Shown: piece by piece, positions 16,822 to 24,902 of the stretch
Position numbering within the stretch: position 1 is the first letter of the stretch
Layout of the letters: the number at the start of each line of letters is the position of its first letter
Source of the DNA: Desulfovibrio sp. TomC
GTDB taxonomy: Bacteria > Desulfobacterota > Desulfovibrionia > Desulfovibrionales > Desulfovibrionaceae
NCBI RefSeq assembly: GCF_000801335.2
Contig: NZ_JSEH01000003.1
Span: 62,001 to 126,000 of the forward strand
DNA length: 64,000 bases
Reading direction: 5' to 3'
Position numbers and translations under genes: made by a program
The notes under the pieces: generated by a model
Seen by the model: only the letters and a program-made list of their open reading frames with translations
What the model was told of the DNA's origin: nothing
Databases searched by the model: none

Positions 16822-17104
16822 GCGGCGCGGGGGCCGCGCCAACCATCCAGACGGCAAGGCGGCCGAGCGTGCCGACGTCCCGCAGTCTTCATTTCCTCCC
16901 GCATCCCCAGCCGCCCCGTCCTGCGTCCGCGCCATGCCTCCCATCCAGGGGCAGGACGGGACGAGGCGAGGGCATTCTCCCTGACAGGTCCAGAGGCGCA
17001 CCCCGGCGGGTCTTGCGGGACAGCGCCGTTCTGGCTGTGGCCTGGGGCCATCAATTCCCTTGTCTCGGGATGGAATCGCTTCAGTCTTCCGCTGTCCCTG
17101 CCGC

Positions 17105-18304
17105 TTACAACGAATTCTGAAAGATCCGCTCCACCACCGAGCCGTCCACCCGGATGGGGGCCTGAGGCAGGAGTTGCTTGGACAGGGGCGATTTGACGGC
17201 CAGGCGGGTGAGCGCCGGCACGTCGGCCCCGGTGAAGTAGGCGGACATGCTGGCCGGCTGGCCGATGCTGGCGAACCACTGTTTGAGACGTTCGACAGCG
17301 GTATCGGTCTCGCCCGGGTTGCCGGTCAGGTCCGGGGCCAGGGGGTGGAGCAGGTCGGCCAGGATTTCCGGGGTGGCCGGGTAGATTTCGCGCAACACGG
17401 CCGGCAGGAGGATGCCCAGGCCGTCGCCGTGGGTGACGTCGGCATTGAGCGTGCTCATGGTGTGTTCCAGGGCGTGGGTGATGTGCAGGCTGCCGAGGTC
17501 GAAGCTGATGCCGGCAATGGCCGAGGCGTACATGAGCCAATAGCGGGCGGTGAGGTTGCCGGGTTGTCGGATGGCTGTGGGCAGGAAGGCGGCAATGGTG
17601 CGGATGGCGTCTTTGGCCAGGCAGATGGAATAGGGCGAGGCCGTGGTGGCGGTGGCGGTCTCCAGGGCGTGGGTCAGGGCGTCGACGGCCGTGGCCACGG
17701 TGTGTTTGGCCGGCAGGGAGACGGTGAGTCTCGGGTCTTCGATGGTGAAGGCCGGGTAGAGGTGGGGCGAGTGGATGACCGGTTTGTCTTCGCCGTCGGA
17801 CTGGGCCGTGGCGAAGGCGTTGCATTCCGAGCCGGAGCCGTGGGTGGTGTTGATGGCGATGATGGGGAGCGCTGCGGTGATGGCGGCGTTTTTTTCGAAG
17901 AAATCCGCGGCTTTTTTGCCGGGGTGGGCCAGTAGCACGGCTGCGGTTTTGGCGGTGTCTAGGGCGCTGCCGCCGCCAATGGCCAACACGGCCTTGGCGT
18001 TTATGAGGCGGCCGGCCTTGGCGGCGGCCTCGCAATTGGCGAACGTCGGATTGGGGCGCACGCCGTCGTAATGGTCCCAGGTGACGTGGGCGTTGAGGGC
18101 CGGGCGCACGGTGTCCCAGGCGGTGCTGGCCTTATAGGCAATGGGATCGGTGACGACCAGGACGGCGTCGCAGCCGGACTGGGCCAGGCCGGCCAGGATG
18201 TCGTCGATCCTGGCCAGGGCGCCGATGCCGAAATAGGTCGTCGGCCGGGTTGGTTGCAGGATAAAGACTCGGTTGATGTCGATTTTGCACTGCCAGCTGC
18301 CCAT
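17105..18304 (-). CDS. Iron-containing alcohol dehydrogenase
   Basis: 399 residues, usual length for the group III Fe-ADH family. Motifs in order: GGGSALDTAK (110-119) binds the NAD(P) pyrophosphate, NTTHGSGSEC follows in the linker, and metal ligands lie in VDALTHALE and in SLHITHALEHTM plus THGDGLG. The enzyme interconverts a primary alcohol and its aldehyde with NAD(P)H. Desulfovibrio-type bacteria use such enzymes for ethanol and related alcohols, but the substrate here is not known. The gene is monocistronic; terminator-like hairpins lie in the upstream gap (18305-18686), separating it from emrB. Confidence 0.92.
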   Translation of the reverse strand: MGSWQCKIDINRVFILQPTRPTTYFGIGALARIDDILAGLAQSGCDAVLVVTDPIAYKASTAWDTVRPALNAHVTWDHYDGVRPNPTFANCEAAAKAGRLINAKAVLAIGGGSALDTAKTAAVLLAHPGKKAADFFEKNAAITAALPIIAINTTHGSGSECNAFATAQSDGEDKPVIHSPHLYPAFTIEDPRLTVSLPAKHTVATAVDALTHALETATATTASPYSICLAKDAIRTIAAFLPTAIRQPGNLTARYWLMYASAIAGISFDLGSLHITHALEHTMSTLNADVTHGDGLGILLPAVLREIYPATPEILADLLHPLAPDLTGNPGETDTAVERLKQWFASIGQPASMSAYFTGADVPALTRLAVKSPLSKQLLPQAPIRVDGSVVERIFQNSL

Positions 18305-18519
18305 GCCGTACCTCGCTTGCTTGGTTGCTCGGGGTCCGTCTGAAGGCGGCGGTCCGGGAAAACGCTATCAATTCCCGTGCCAGCCAGGATCGGGACTGTT
18401 TCCGGGGGGATGGAGGCAGGCCGTTCCGGTCGAGATGGCCAAATCAGCCCGGCGTTGGCTTCCGGGGATGGTTTACACAGCTGTAATGAGCGCGGGGGCG
18501 GGGCCTTTGGCGTATGGGT

Positions 18520-18651
18520 AAAAAAGAAACACCCCCGTCCGAATCGGGGAATTAATGACCCGGACCGGAAACGGGCTTTGGGAAAAGATGTCCCGGCCGG
18601 GCCGGCCGGCCGGGACAAGGGACATGAAAAAGGCCGCCCGCAGGCGGCCTT
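18520..18651 (-). terminator. Terminators downstream of emrB (two hairpins)
   Basis: Read on the minus strand, AAGGCCGCC / GGCGGCCTT (18630-18651, CGCA-type loop) is followed directly by TTTTT, a strong intrinsic terminator 36 bases past the emrB stop. A weaker 5-bp CCCCG/CGGGG hairpin at 18533-18549 is followed by TTTCTTTTTT. A perfect 10-bp stem at 18589-18617 lies between them. Confidence 0.8.
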
Positions 18652-18686
18652 GAGGCAACGTCGGATCGTCGAAATGCCGGCGTTTG

Positions 18687-20243
18687 TCAGTGCATCCCCT
18701 CGGGCATTTTGGAGCCCATGGGCGGTTTTTTCATGATCCACATCATGACGGCCAGCCCCAGGAACATGAGGCCCTGGGCATAGAACACGTCGCAAAAGGC
18801 CATGGCGTTGGCCTGTCTGAGCATGAGCCGGTAGAGGGTCGCGCCGGCGGTCTGGGCGGCGTCGTGGATGCCGAGCAGCTTGGGGGCGAGGTAGGCGGCC
18901 AGGCGATCCTGGGCCGTCTGGTAGTTGAGGTCAAAGGGCGTGAGATTTTCCGTCAGGCGCAATTGGTGGAACTGGGCGCGCCGGGCGAGCAGGGTGGTGA
19001 CAAAGGCCACGCCAAAGGAGCCACCCAGGTTTCGCAGAAGATTAAAGATCGCCGAGGCGTTGTTCATGGCTTGGCGCGGGAGGTAGGCCATGGTCAGATA
19101 CGACAGGGGCACGAAGAAAAAGGCGATGCCCACAGCCTGGATGTTGCGGGCGGCAATGGCCGTGCCGATGTCGATGTCGAGCGAAAAGCCGGACATGTTA
19201 AACAGCGAATAGCCGCTGATTAAAAGGCCCACCCACAAGATGAAGCGGGCGTCGATCTTGGTGGTCATCTTGCCGACGATGGGCAGCACGGCCAGCATGA
19301 TGAGCCCGCCCGGGCCAAGGACCACGCCCGCGAGAAAGGCCGAGTAGCCCATGAGATTTTGCAGGTAGAGCGGGAGCAGCACAATGGCCCCGAAAAAGGC
19401 GAAATAGCCGAAAAACATGACCACGTTGCCAGTGGCGAAACTGCGGTCCTTGAACACTCTGAGATCGACCACCGGGTGTTTGCAGACCAGTTCCCAGATG
19501 AGAAAGGCGGTCAGGGCGAGGCCGGCCACAATGGACAGGCTGAAGATGAAGTCCGAACTGAACCAGTCGTCCTGCTGGCCCTTGTCGAGCACGATCTGCA
19601 GGCAGCCAAGACCCACGGTCAAAAGGGCCAGGCCGATGTAGTCCACGGATTCCCCGGCCTTGCGCCGCTCCAGATAGTCCGGGTCCTTGATGTAGAGCCA
19701 GATCATGGCCACGGCCAGGATGCCGACGGGCACGTTGATGTTGAAAATCCAGCGCCAGGAATAGTTGTCGGTGATGTAGCCGCCAAGGAGCGGGCCGAGG
19801 ATGGGGCCGAGCACCGCGCCCATGGCAAAGATGGCCATGGCCAGGCCGCGTTCCCGGGGCGGATAGGCTTCGAGCAGGATCGCCTGGGACATGGGTTGCA
19901 GCCCGCCGCCGCCAAGGCCCTGGATGATGCGGAAAAAGACCAGCATGCCAAGGCTTGTGGCCAGCCCGCACAGCATGCTGGCAATGGTGAAGATCACGAC
20001 CGAGGCTATCAGATAATTGCGCCGGCCAAGCACCTTGGACAGAAAGCCGCTGATCGGGATGACGATGGCGTTGGAGACCAGGTACGAGGTGAGCACCCAG
20101 GTGACCTCGTCCTGGCCGGCCGACAGGCTGCCCTGGATATGCCCGAGGGCCACGTTGGCAATGGACGTGTCGAGAATTTCGATCAGCGTCGGGATCATCA
20201 CCGCCAGGGTGATGAGCCATTTATTGGGGGCGGAGTCAGCCAT
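18687..20243 (-). CDS. emrB: DHA2-family multidrug efflux permease (EmrB/QacA)
   Basis: 518 residues with about fourteen hydrophobic spans, as in the 14-TMS DHA2 major facilitator family. N-terminal motifs LDTSIANVALGHIQG and WVLTSYLVSNAIVIPISGFLS match EmrB (motif D1 and following), and GAVLGPILGPLLGGYI is the antiporter motif C. It would export hydrophobic drugs or uncouplers in exchange for protons, working with the periplasmic adaptor EmrA. The gene starts 4 bases after emrA ends. A terminator follows. Confidence 0.93.
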   Translation of the reverse strand: MADSAPNKWLITLAVMIPTLIEILDTSIANVALGHIQGSLSAGQDEVTWVLTSYLVSNAIVIPISGFLSKVLGRRNYLIASVVIFTIASMLCGLATSLGMLVFFRIIQGLGGGGLQPMSQAILLEAYPPRERGLAMAIFAMGAVLGPILGPLLGGYITDNYSWRWIFNINVPVGILAVAMIWLYIKDPDYLERRKAGESVDYIGLALLTVGLGCLQIVLDKGQQDDWFSSDFIFSLSIVAGLALTAFLIWELVCKHPVVDLRVFKDRSFATGNVVMFFGYFAFFGAIVLLPLYLQNLMGYSAFLAGVVLGPGGLIMLAVLPIVGKMTTKIDARFILWVGLLISGYSLFNMSGFSLDIDIGTAIAARNIQAVGIAFFFVPLSYLTMAYLPRQAMNNASAIFNLLRNLGGSFGVAFVTTLLARRAQFHQLRLTENLTPFDLNYQTAQDRLAAYLAPKLLGIHDAAQTAGATLYRLMLRQANAMAFCDVFYAQGLMFLGLAVMMWIMKKPPMGSKMPEGMH

Positions 20244-20247
20244 CGCA

Positions 20248-21459
20248 TCAGTTGGTGTGGATGGTGGGCACCACGCTCATGCCCAGACGAAGCGGCGGCA
20301 GCGCCTCGTTATCCTTGTCGAAAACGATTTTGACCGGAATACGCTGGACAATCTTCACGTAGTTGCCTGAGGCGTTTTCCGAGGGGAACAGCGAGAAGAC
20401 CGAGCCGGTGCCGGCCATGATGGACTCCACGATGCCGGTAATGGGATGGCCGGGGTAGGTGTCCACGTCGATTTCGACCTTCTGCCCCGGGCGCACGTCT
20501 TTGAGCTGGGTTTCCTTGAAATTGGCCGTGACCCACAGGTCCTTGGTTTCCAGGGGGACGACGGTCATAAGGGCCTGCCCGGCCGCCACCAGCCGGCCGG
20601 ATTCGATCTGTTTTTTGGTCACATGCCCGGCCACGGGGGAGACGATGCGGGTGTAAGACAGGTTGAGTTCGGCCTGCTTGACCTTTTGCCGGGCCAGTTC
20701 CACCCGGGCCTTTTGGGCCGAGGCTTCCTTGGACTGGATGACGGCCTGCTCCTCGCCGGTCTGGGCCAGAACGATTTCCGAGCGCAGACGTTTGATGTCG
20801 GCCAGGATCGACTCCAGGCGGCGTCCGGCCCCTTCGGCCTTGGCCCGGGCCGCCCGCAGCTGGGCCTCGTGGGCCCGGCGTTTGTTTTCGATGGTGTCGA
20901 GGTCGGACTGGGACACGGCGTCCTTGTGGCGAAGGACGCTGATGCGCCCCCAGTCGAGCTTGTCCTGGTCGAGCTGGGCCTCGATCTGGGCGGCGTCCTG
21001 GATGGCGGCGTCGCGTTCCTTGGTGGCCTGCTCCAGGCTTCGCTGCTCGCTTTCGAGCTGGGCGTTGGCCGAGGTCACCTTGGACGAGGTCTGGGAGCGT
21101 TGCAGGGGGACGCCGAGTTCCTGGGCCGAGAACTGGCTTTCGGCCGAGGCCAGATCGGCCCGGGCCTGGGCCAGGGCCACTTCGAAATCGGTGGGGTCCA
21201 GCACGGCCAGGACGTCGCCGGCGGCCACGAGCTGGTTGTCTTCCACCGGGGCCTCGTTGACGTAGCCGGCCACCCGGGGGGTGATGGGGTGGATGCGGCC
21301 ATCCACAAAGGCGTCGTCGGTGGTGACCTTGCCCCGCAGGTAGATGGCATAGCCAAGGACCAGGACGGCGATGGCGGCGGCCGCGATGATCATGAGCCGC
21401 TTTTTGCGGTTGATCGGCTGGCCTTCGGGTTTATGCTTGGGGCGGAAAAGCGGTTTCAT
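20248..21459 (-). CDS. emrA: EmrA-like membrane fusion protein (HlyD family)
   Basis: 403 residues. A basic N-terminus is followed by one transmembrane helix (about 24-44), then the biotinyl-lipoyl half-motif (VDGRIHPITPRVAGYV), a long alpha-hairpin coiled coil (about 95-235, rich in Ala/Gln/Glu), the second lipoyl half (SPVAGHVTKKQIESGRLV) and a beta-barrel. It links the inner-membrane pump EmrB to an outer membrane channel, which is not encoded nearby. It overlaps the MarR gene by four bases and precedes emrB by four. Confidence 0.93.
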   Translation of the reverse strand: MKPLFRPKHKPEGQPINRKKRLMIIAAAAIAVLVLGYAIYLRGKVTTDDAFVDGRIHPITPRVAGYVNEAPVEDNQLVAAGDVLAVLDPTDFEVALAQARADLASAESQFSAQELGVPLQRSQTSSKVTSANAQLESEQRSLEQATKERDAAIQDAAQIEAQLDQDKLDWGRISVLRHKDAVSQSDLDTIENKRRAHEAQLRAARAKAEGAGRRLESILADIKRLRSEIVLAQTGEEQAVIQSKEASAQKARVELARQKVKQAELNLSYTRIVSPVAGHVTKKQIESGRLVAAGQALMTVVPLETKDLWVTANFKETQLKDVRPGQKVEIDVDTYPGHPITGIVESIMAGTGSVFSLFPSENASGNYVKIVQRIPVKIVFDKDNEALPPLRLGMSVVPTIHTN

Positions 21460-21926
21460 GGTTCGTCCTTGGGTTCGGGCATGGCGTCGAGACGGGCTTC
21501 GATGCGCGCAAGAATGCGGCGCAGGATCGTCGCCTCCTCGTCGGTGAGATCAGCATAGGCGATGGCGGCGAAATTTCGCACCACCGGAGCCAGGGCGCGG
21601 ACCACGTCTTCGCCTTCGGGCGTCGGGAACAGGCGCTGGCTGCGACGGTCGCGGGCGTCGCGTCGCCGGGATATGAGGCCTCGCGTTTCCAGGCGGTCGA
21701 GGATGCGGGTGATGGAGGTCTTGTCCTTGACCGTGCGTTCGCCCAGGCCCACCTGGGTCATGCCGGTGGTTTCACACAGACGGTAGAGCACGATCCACTG
21801 CTCCGGGGTGACGTCGTGGCCGGCGGCGGCAAAGGCCCGGCGAAGGGCCATTTTGATCCTGGCGGCGGCGTGGCCCACGGTGTAGCCGATGGCGCGGTCG
21901 ATGTCGTAAAACGTGCTGGCATCCAT
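21456..21926 (-). CDS. MarR family repressor of the emrAB operon
   Basis: 156 residues from the ATG at 21926 with AGGAT upstream; an open extension to 22364 runs over the Nramp gene and is discarded. It has winged-helix MarR architecture: VTPEQWIVLYRLCE, MTQVGLGERTVKDKTSITRIL recognition region (about 54-74) and the wing DARDRRSQRLFPTPEG. It is the first gene of a marR-emrA-emrB operon, with overlaps of 4 bases and then a 4-base gap, the same order as mprA-emrA-emrB in E. coli. It probably represses the operon until a drug ligand binds. Confidence 0.93.
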   Translation of the reverse strand: MDASTFYDIDRAIGYTVGHAAARIKMALRRAFAAAGHDVTPEQWIVLYRLCETTGMTQVGLGERTVKDKTSITRILDRLETRGLISRRRDARDRRSQRLFPTPEGEDVVRALAPVVRNFAAIAYADLTDEEATILRRILARIEARLDAMPEPKDEP

Positions 21927-21966
21927 AAAGGGGCATCCTGGGACGAGCGGAAAAGTTGTCGTGCGG

Positions 21967-21995
21967 AAAATATACATGGCAACTATTGACGTCAA
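21967..21995 (-). promoter_or_regulatory. Promoter of marR-emrAB with palindromic -35 region
   Basis: On the minus strand TTGACG (21995-21990) stands 17 bases before TATTTT (21972-21967), or 15 before TATATT. The -35 lies inside the perfect 10-bp palindrome TTGACGTCAA (21986-21995), which could serve as a MarR operator blocking polymerase. The transcription start would be about 30 bases before the marR ATG. Confidence 0.5.
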
Positions 21996-22064
21996 GACGT
22001 TCCGGAAGGTCTTGCCCCGGGCGGGGGTGTCTGACAGGTTGGCGGGAAGTTTGAGGAGGCGATC

Positions 22065-23351
22065 ATGCAGGCATTGCATCGGATGTGGCAGGCGGTGGGG
22101 GATATGGTCCGGTTTCGCGACCGGGTCCGGCCCCGACTGACGGCCCTGGAGATTTTTAAATATATCGGGCCGGGACTGCTTGTGACCGTGGGATTTATCG
22201 ATCCGGGCAACTGGGCCTCCAACGTGGCGGCCGGCGCGGACTACGGCTATGCGCTCTTGTGGATGGTGACGCTGTCCACGGTGATGCTCATCGTGTTGCA
22301 GCACAATGCGGCCCATCTCGGCATTGCCACCGGGCTTTGCCTGTCCGAGGCGGCCATGCGCCATTTGCCCCGGGGGGTGGCGGTAACGGCCCTGGCCACG
22401 GCTGTCGGGGCCTCGGTGTCAACCTCCCTGGCCGAGCTGTTGGGCGGGGCCATTGCCTTGCGGATGCTCTTTGGGCTGCCCCTTGGCGTTGGGACGCTCA
22501 TGGTGCTGGCTGTGGTGCTGTGGATGCTTTTTTCCAAATCCTACCGCCACCTGGAACGCTACATCATCGGCTTCGTGTCGCTGATCGGGATGTCCTTCGT
22601 CTTTGAACTGTCGTTGGTGCATATCGACTGGGGGGCGGCGGTCGTGGGCTGGGTGCGCCCGCAGCTGCCCGAAGGGTCGCTGCCGGTGGTCATGAGCGTC
22701 CTTGGGGCGGTAGTCATGCCGCACAACCTGTTTTTGCATTCCGAGGTCATCCAGAGCCGGCAGTGGAACCTGGACGAGCCGGCCATGATCCGACGCCAAC
22801 TCAAGTACGAATATCTGGATACGCTGTTTTCCATGACGGTCGGGTTTTGCATCAACAGCTCCATGATCCTGCTGGCCGCGGCGGCCTTTTTCAGCCACGG
22901 CCTGCCGGTGTCGGAACTGGAGCAGGCCCGGTCCCTGCTTGACCCCTTGCTCGGCTCGGCGGCGGGCCTGGTTTTCGCCGTCAGCCTGCTCTTGGCCGGG
23001 CTGGCTTCCAGCGTGACGGCGGGCATGGCCGGCGGCAGCATCTTTGCCGGCATCTTCAGCGAGCCCTACGACATCCGCGACAGCCATTCCCGCATGGGTG
23101 TGGTCATCACCCTGGTCGGCGGGGCGGCGGCCGTGCTTTTCGTGGGCGATCCGCTCAAAGGGCTGATCTGGTCCCAGATCGTCCTGTCCATCCAACTGCC
23201 CATCACGATCGTCATGCAACTGTGCCTGACCTCGCGCCGGGCCGTCATGGGACCCTATGTCAACAAGCCCTTTACCACGGCGGTTCTGGCGGTGGTGGCC
23301 CTGGTGGTCATCGGCCTCAACATCATGCTGCTCATAAGTACCCTGTCCTGA
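22065..23351 (+). CDS. Nramp-family divalent metal (Mn2+/Fe2+) transporter
   Basis: 428 residues, about eleven membrane helices. Metal-site motifs are present: IDPGNW in helix 1 (the Nramp DPGN) and VVMPHNLFLHS in helix 6 (the MPHN motif, with Phe where many members have Tyr). Family members import manganese or iron by proton symport. TTGAGGAGG lies just before the ATG. It is divergent from the marR-emrAB operon, sharing a 138-base gap. No Mur or MntR box was recognised. The family is sure; the preferred ion is inferred. Confidence 0.93.
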   Translation: MQALHRMWQAVGDMVRFRDRVRPRLTALEIFKYIGPGLLVTVGFIDPGNWASNVAAGADYGYALLWMVTLSTVMLIVLQHNAAHLGIATGLCLSEAAMRHLPRGVAVTALATAVGASVSTSLAELLGGAIALRMLFGLPLGVGTLMVLAVVLWMLFSKSYRHLERYIIGFVSLIGMSFVFELSLVHIDWGAAVVGWVRPQLPEGSLPVVMSVLGAVVMPHNLFLHSEVIQSRQWNLDEPAMIRRQLKYEYLDTLFSMTVGFCINSSMILLAAAAFFSHGLPVSELEQARSLLDPLLGSAAGLVFAVSLLLAGLASSVTAGMAGGSIFAGIFSEPYDIRDSHSRMGVVITLVGGAAAVLFVGDPLKGLIWSQIVLSIQLPITIVMQLCLTSRRAVMGPYVNKPFTTAVLAVVALVVIGLNIMLLISTLS

Positions 23352-23382
23352 CGGCTCCGCACGCTGGCCTGACGGCCCCACG

Positions 23383-23421
23383 AAAAAACGCCGCCGTCCG
23401 GTCAGGCCGGGCGGCGGCGTT
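23383..23421 (-). terminator. Terminator between Nramp gene and the small secreted protein
   Basis: AACGCCGCC and GGCGGCGTT (23387-23421) form a stem with a GC-rich interior. Read on the minus strand it is followed by TTTTTT (complement of 23383-23388). It ends transcription of the small gene at 23442 and may also stop the convergent Nramp transcript. Confidence 0.75.
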
Positions 23422-23441
23422 CTCCCCTCGAAAAACGGAAA

Positions 23442-23684
23442 CTACTTTTTGGCTTTTTTGGCCTTGCCCTTCATCGGGGCGGCCTTGTCCGGGCCGGGGT
23501 AGTTGGCGACCATGCCGCCGAGCTTCATGCACTCGTCCACAGAGCCGGTCATGACCGTGTTGGCGCCGACCGTGCACTGCCAGGTCTTTTTGGGGGCGGC
23601 CTTCTTGGCTTTGCCTTTGGCAAAGGCCGGGACAGCGGACAGGGCCAGGGTCAGGGCGGCGGCGAAAACGATGAACTTTTTCAT
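23442..23684 (-). CDS. Small secreted basic protein of unknown function
   Basis: 80 residues from the ATG at 23684, with GAGGAGGG upstream. It has a textbook signal peptide (MKKF, hydrophobic core, AFA cleavage near 22), leaving a mature chain of about 58 residues with Lys/Ala-rich ends (KGKAKKAAPKK and MKGKAKKAKK) around a core with two cysteines (WQCTVGANTV and DECMKLGG), which may form a disulfide. I know no family for it. It has its own terminator and a candidate TATATT -10 upstream, so it is probably a separate unit. The 23685-23998 gap holds only that promoter region. Confidence 0.7.
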   Translation of the reverse strand: MKKFIVFAAALTLALSAVPAFAKGKAKKAAPKKTWQCTVGANTVMTGSVDECMKLGGMVANYPGPDKAAPMKGKAKKAKK

Positions 23685-23998
23685 GGGATCCCTCCTCGAA
23701 CGGAACATTTTTTCGTGGAATATAACGCTACGCAGGGGAGTGCAAGAGAAGCGTTGGCATAAAACCCCTGCCAAGGGCTGTCCCAGGCGCTTTCGGCCGG
23801 TTTGCCGACTCACGGGCGGCGGCGGGCAGGGTGCACAAGGGCGCTTGGCGGCCGCGTCCGGACAGCGCATCGCTGCGGGGTGCGGCGCATTGCCCTGTGC
23901 CGCAGGCGGCAAGGCGGCCGGCAAACAGCGCCATATTTCAAAAATGCAATGCGCACCGGTTCCCGGGCGCGGCGCAGGGCGGCCGTACAGGCGGCCGG

Positions 23999-24790
23999 CT
24001 AGCGGCGCAGCAGAAGGTACACGGTGCTGGTCAGCAGATCGTCCGGGGAATAGGCGCACAAAAGCGACTGCGGCGGGATGAACTCGCCGGAGACGCGCAC
24101 TGGTACGGCCCGCAGCAAGGTCAGGCCCGAGGTCTGGACGGCGTGGAGCAGTTGGCGCACGGTGAGGCGGTTGAGATCCAGGAACTGTTCGATCAGATGC
24201 TTCCGGTAGGCGGCGAAGTCGTTTTGACTGTAGAGCAGGTCCCCTTTTTCCGTATTGTCGGCATCGTCTTCGGCGCTGCCGGCCTGTTTGACAAAGGCGG
24301 CCGTGCTCATGAGCAGATGGCCCCAGGGAATGTCCACCAGGCGGCGCAGATGGGAGCCAAAGGGCGAGAGATAGAGCGGATCGATCTGGATGAGGCAGTG
24401 CCCGCCGGGTTTTAAGGCCAGACGCAGGGCGGCCAGGGCGGCCGGCACATCGGGCAGATGCTCGAACACCGACCAACTGTAGGCCGCGTCAAAGGTTCCT
24501 TCGGCAAAGGGCAGCCGGCAATCCGGCCCCACCTGGGCAAAGGCGAGATTCGCCGGCAGGGCCGGGCTGCCGGTATTGGCGGCGGCCAGTTGCGGCAGGT
24601 GGAGAAACGACGGATGGATGTCCGCGCCGACGACCAGCCCGGCTCCCAGGGCGGCCACGCCGGCGGCGGTGATGCCGTCGCCGCAACCGAAATCGAGGAT
24701 GCGGGCTCCGGCCAGGGGGGCGCATTCAGCCAAAAAGCCGCAAACAATGCGGGCGGCGTGCACAAAGTGGCTCTCGAACCAGGGATCCAT
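23999..24790 (-). CDS. Class I SAM-dependent methyltransferase
   Basis: 263 residues from the ATG at 24790; an open extension to 25018 overlaps the metalloprotease gene. Motif I is ILDFGCGDGITAAG (about 31-44), followed by GADIHPSF (motif post-I), LPFAEGTFDAAYSWSVFEHL (motif II region, Methyltransf_11 type) and LKPGGHCLIQIDP. The rest (about 150-263) is a less conserved region that probably recognises the substrate. The substrate is unknown. The start has only a weak ribosome site. It follows the metalloprotease gene after about 110 bases. Confidence 0.82.
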   Translation of the reverse strand: MDPWFESHFVHAARIVCGFLAECAPLAGARILDFGCGDGITAAGVAALGAGLVVGADIHPSFLHLPQLAAANTGSPALPANLAFAQVGPDCRLPFAEGTFDAAYSWSVFEHLPDVPAALAALRLALKPGGHCLIQIDPLYLSPFGSHLRRLVDIPWGHLLMSTAAFVKQAGSAEDDADNTEKGDLLYSQNDFAAYRKHLIEQFLDLNRLTVRQLLHAVQTSGLTLLRAVPVRVSGEFIPPQSLLCAYSPDDLLTSTVYLLLRR

Positions 24791-24902
24791 GGCGTCTCGC
24801 TTGGTGGAATGTGGGGCTGCGGGCAAGGCCTGATAGCAGCCCGGGCCGGCAAAGTCATGCGGCCCAGGCGATGCCCGCTCGGCGGCCCATTCGGACAGAC
24901 CG

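Noticed and set aside
23756-23785. TGGCAT motif upstream of the small secreted protein as sigma-54 site
   Set aside because: The TTGC element is missing at the required distance.
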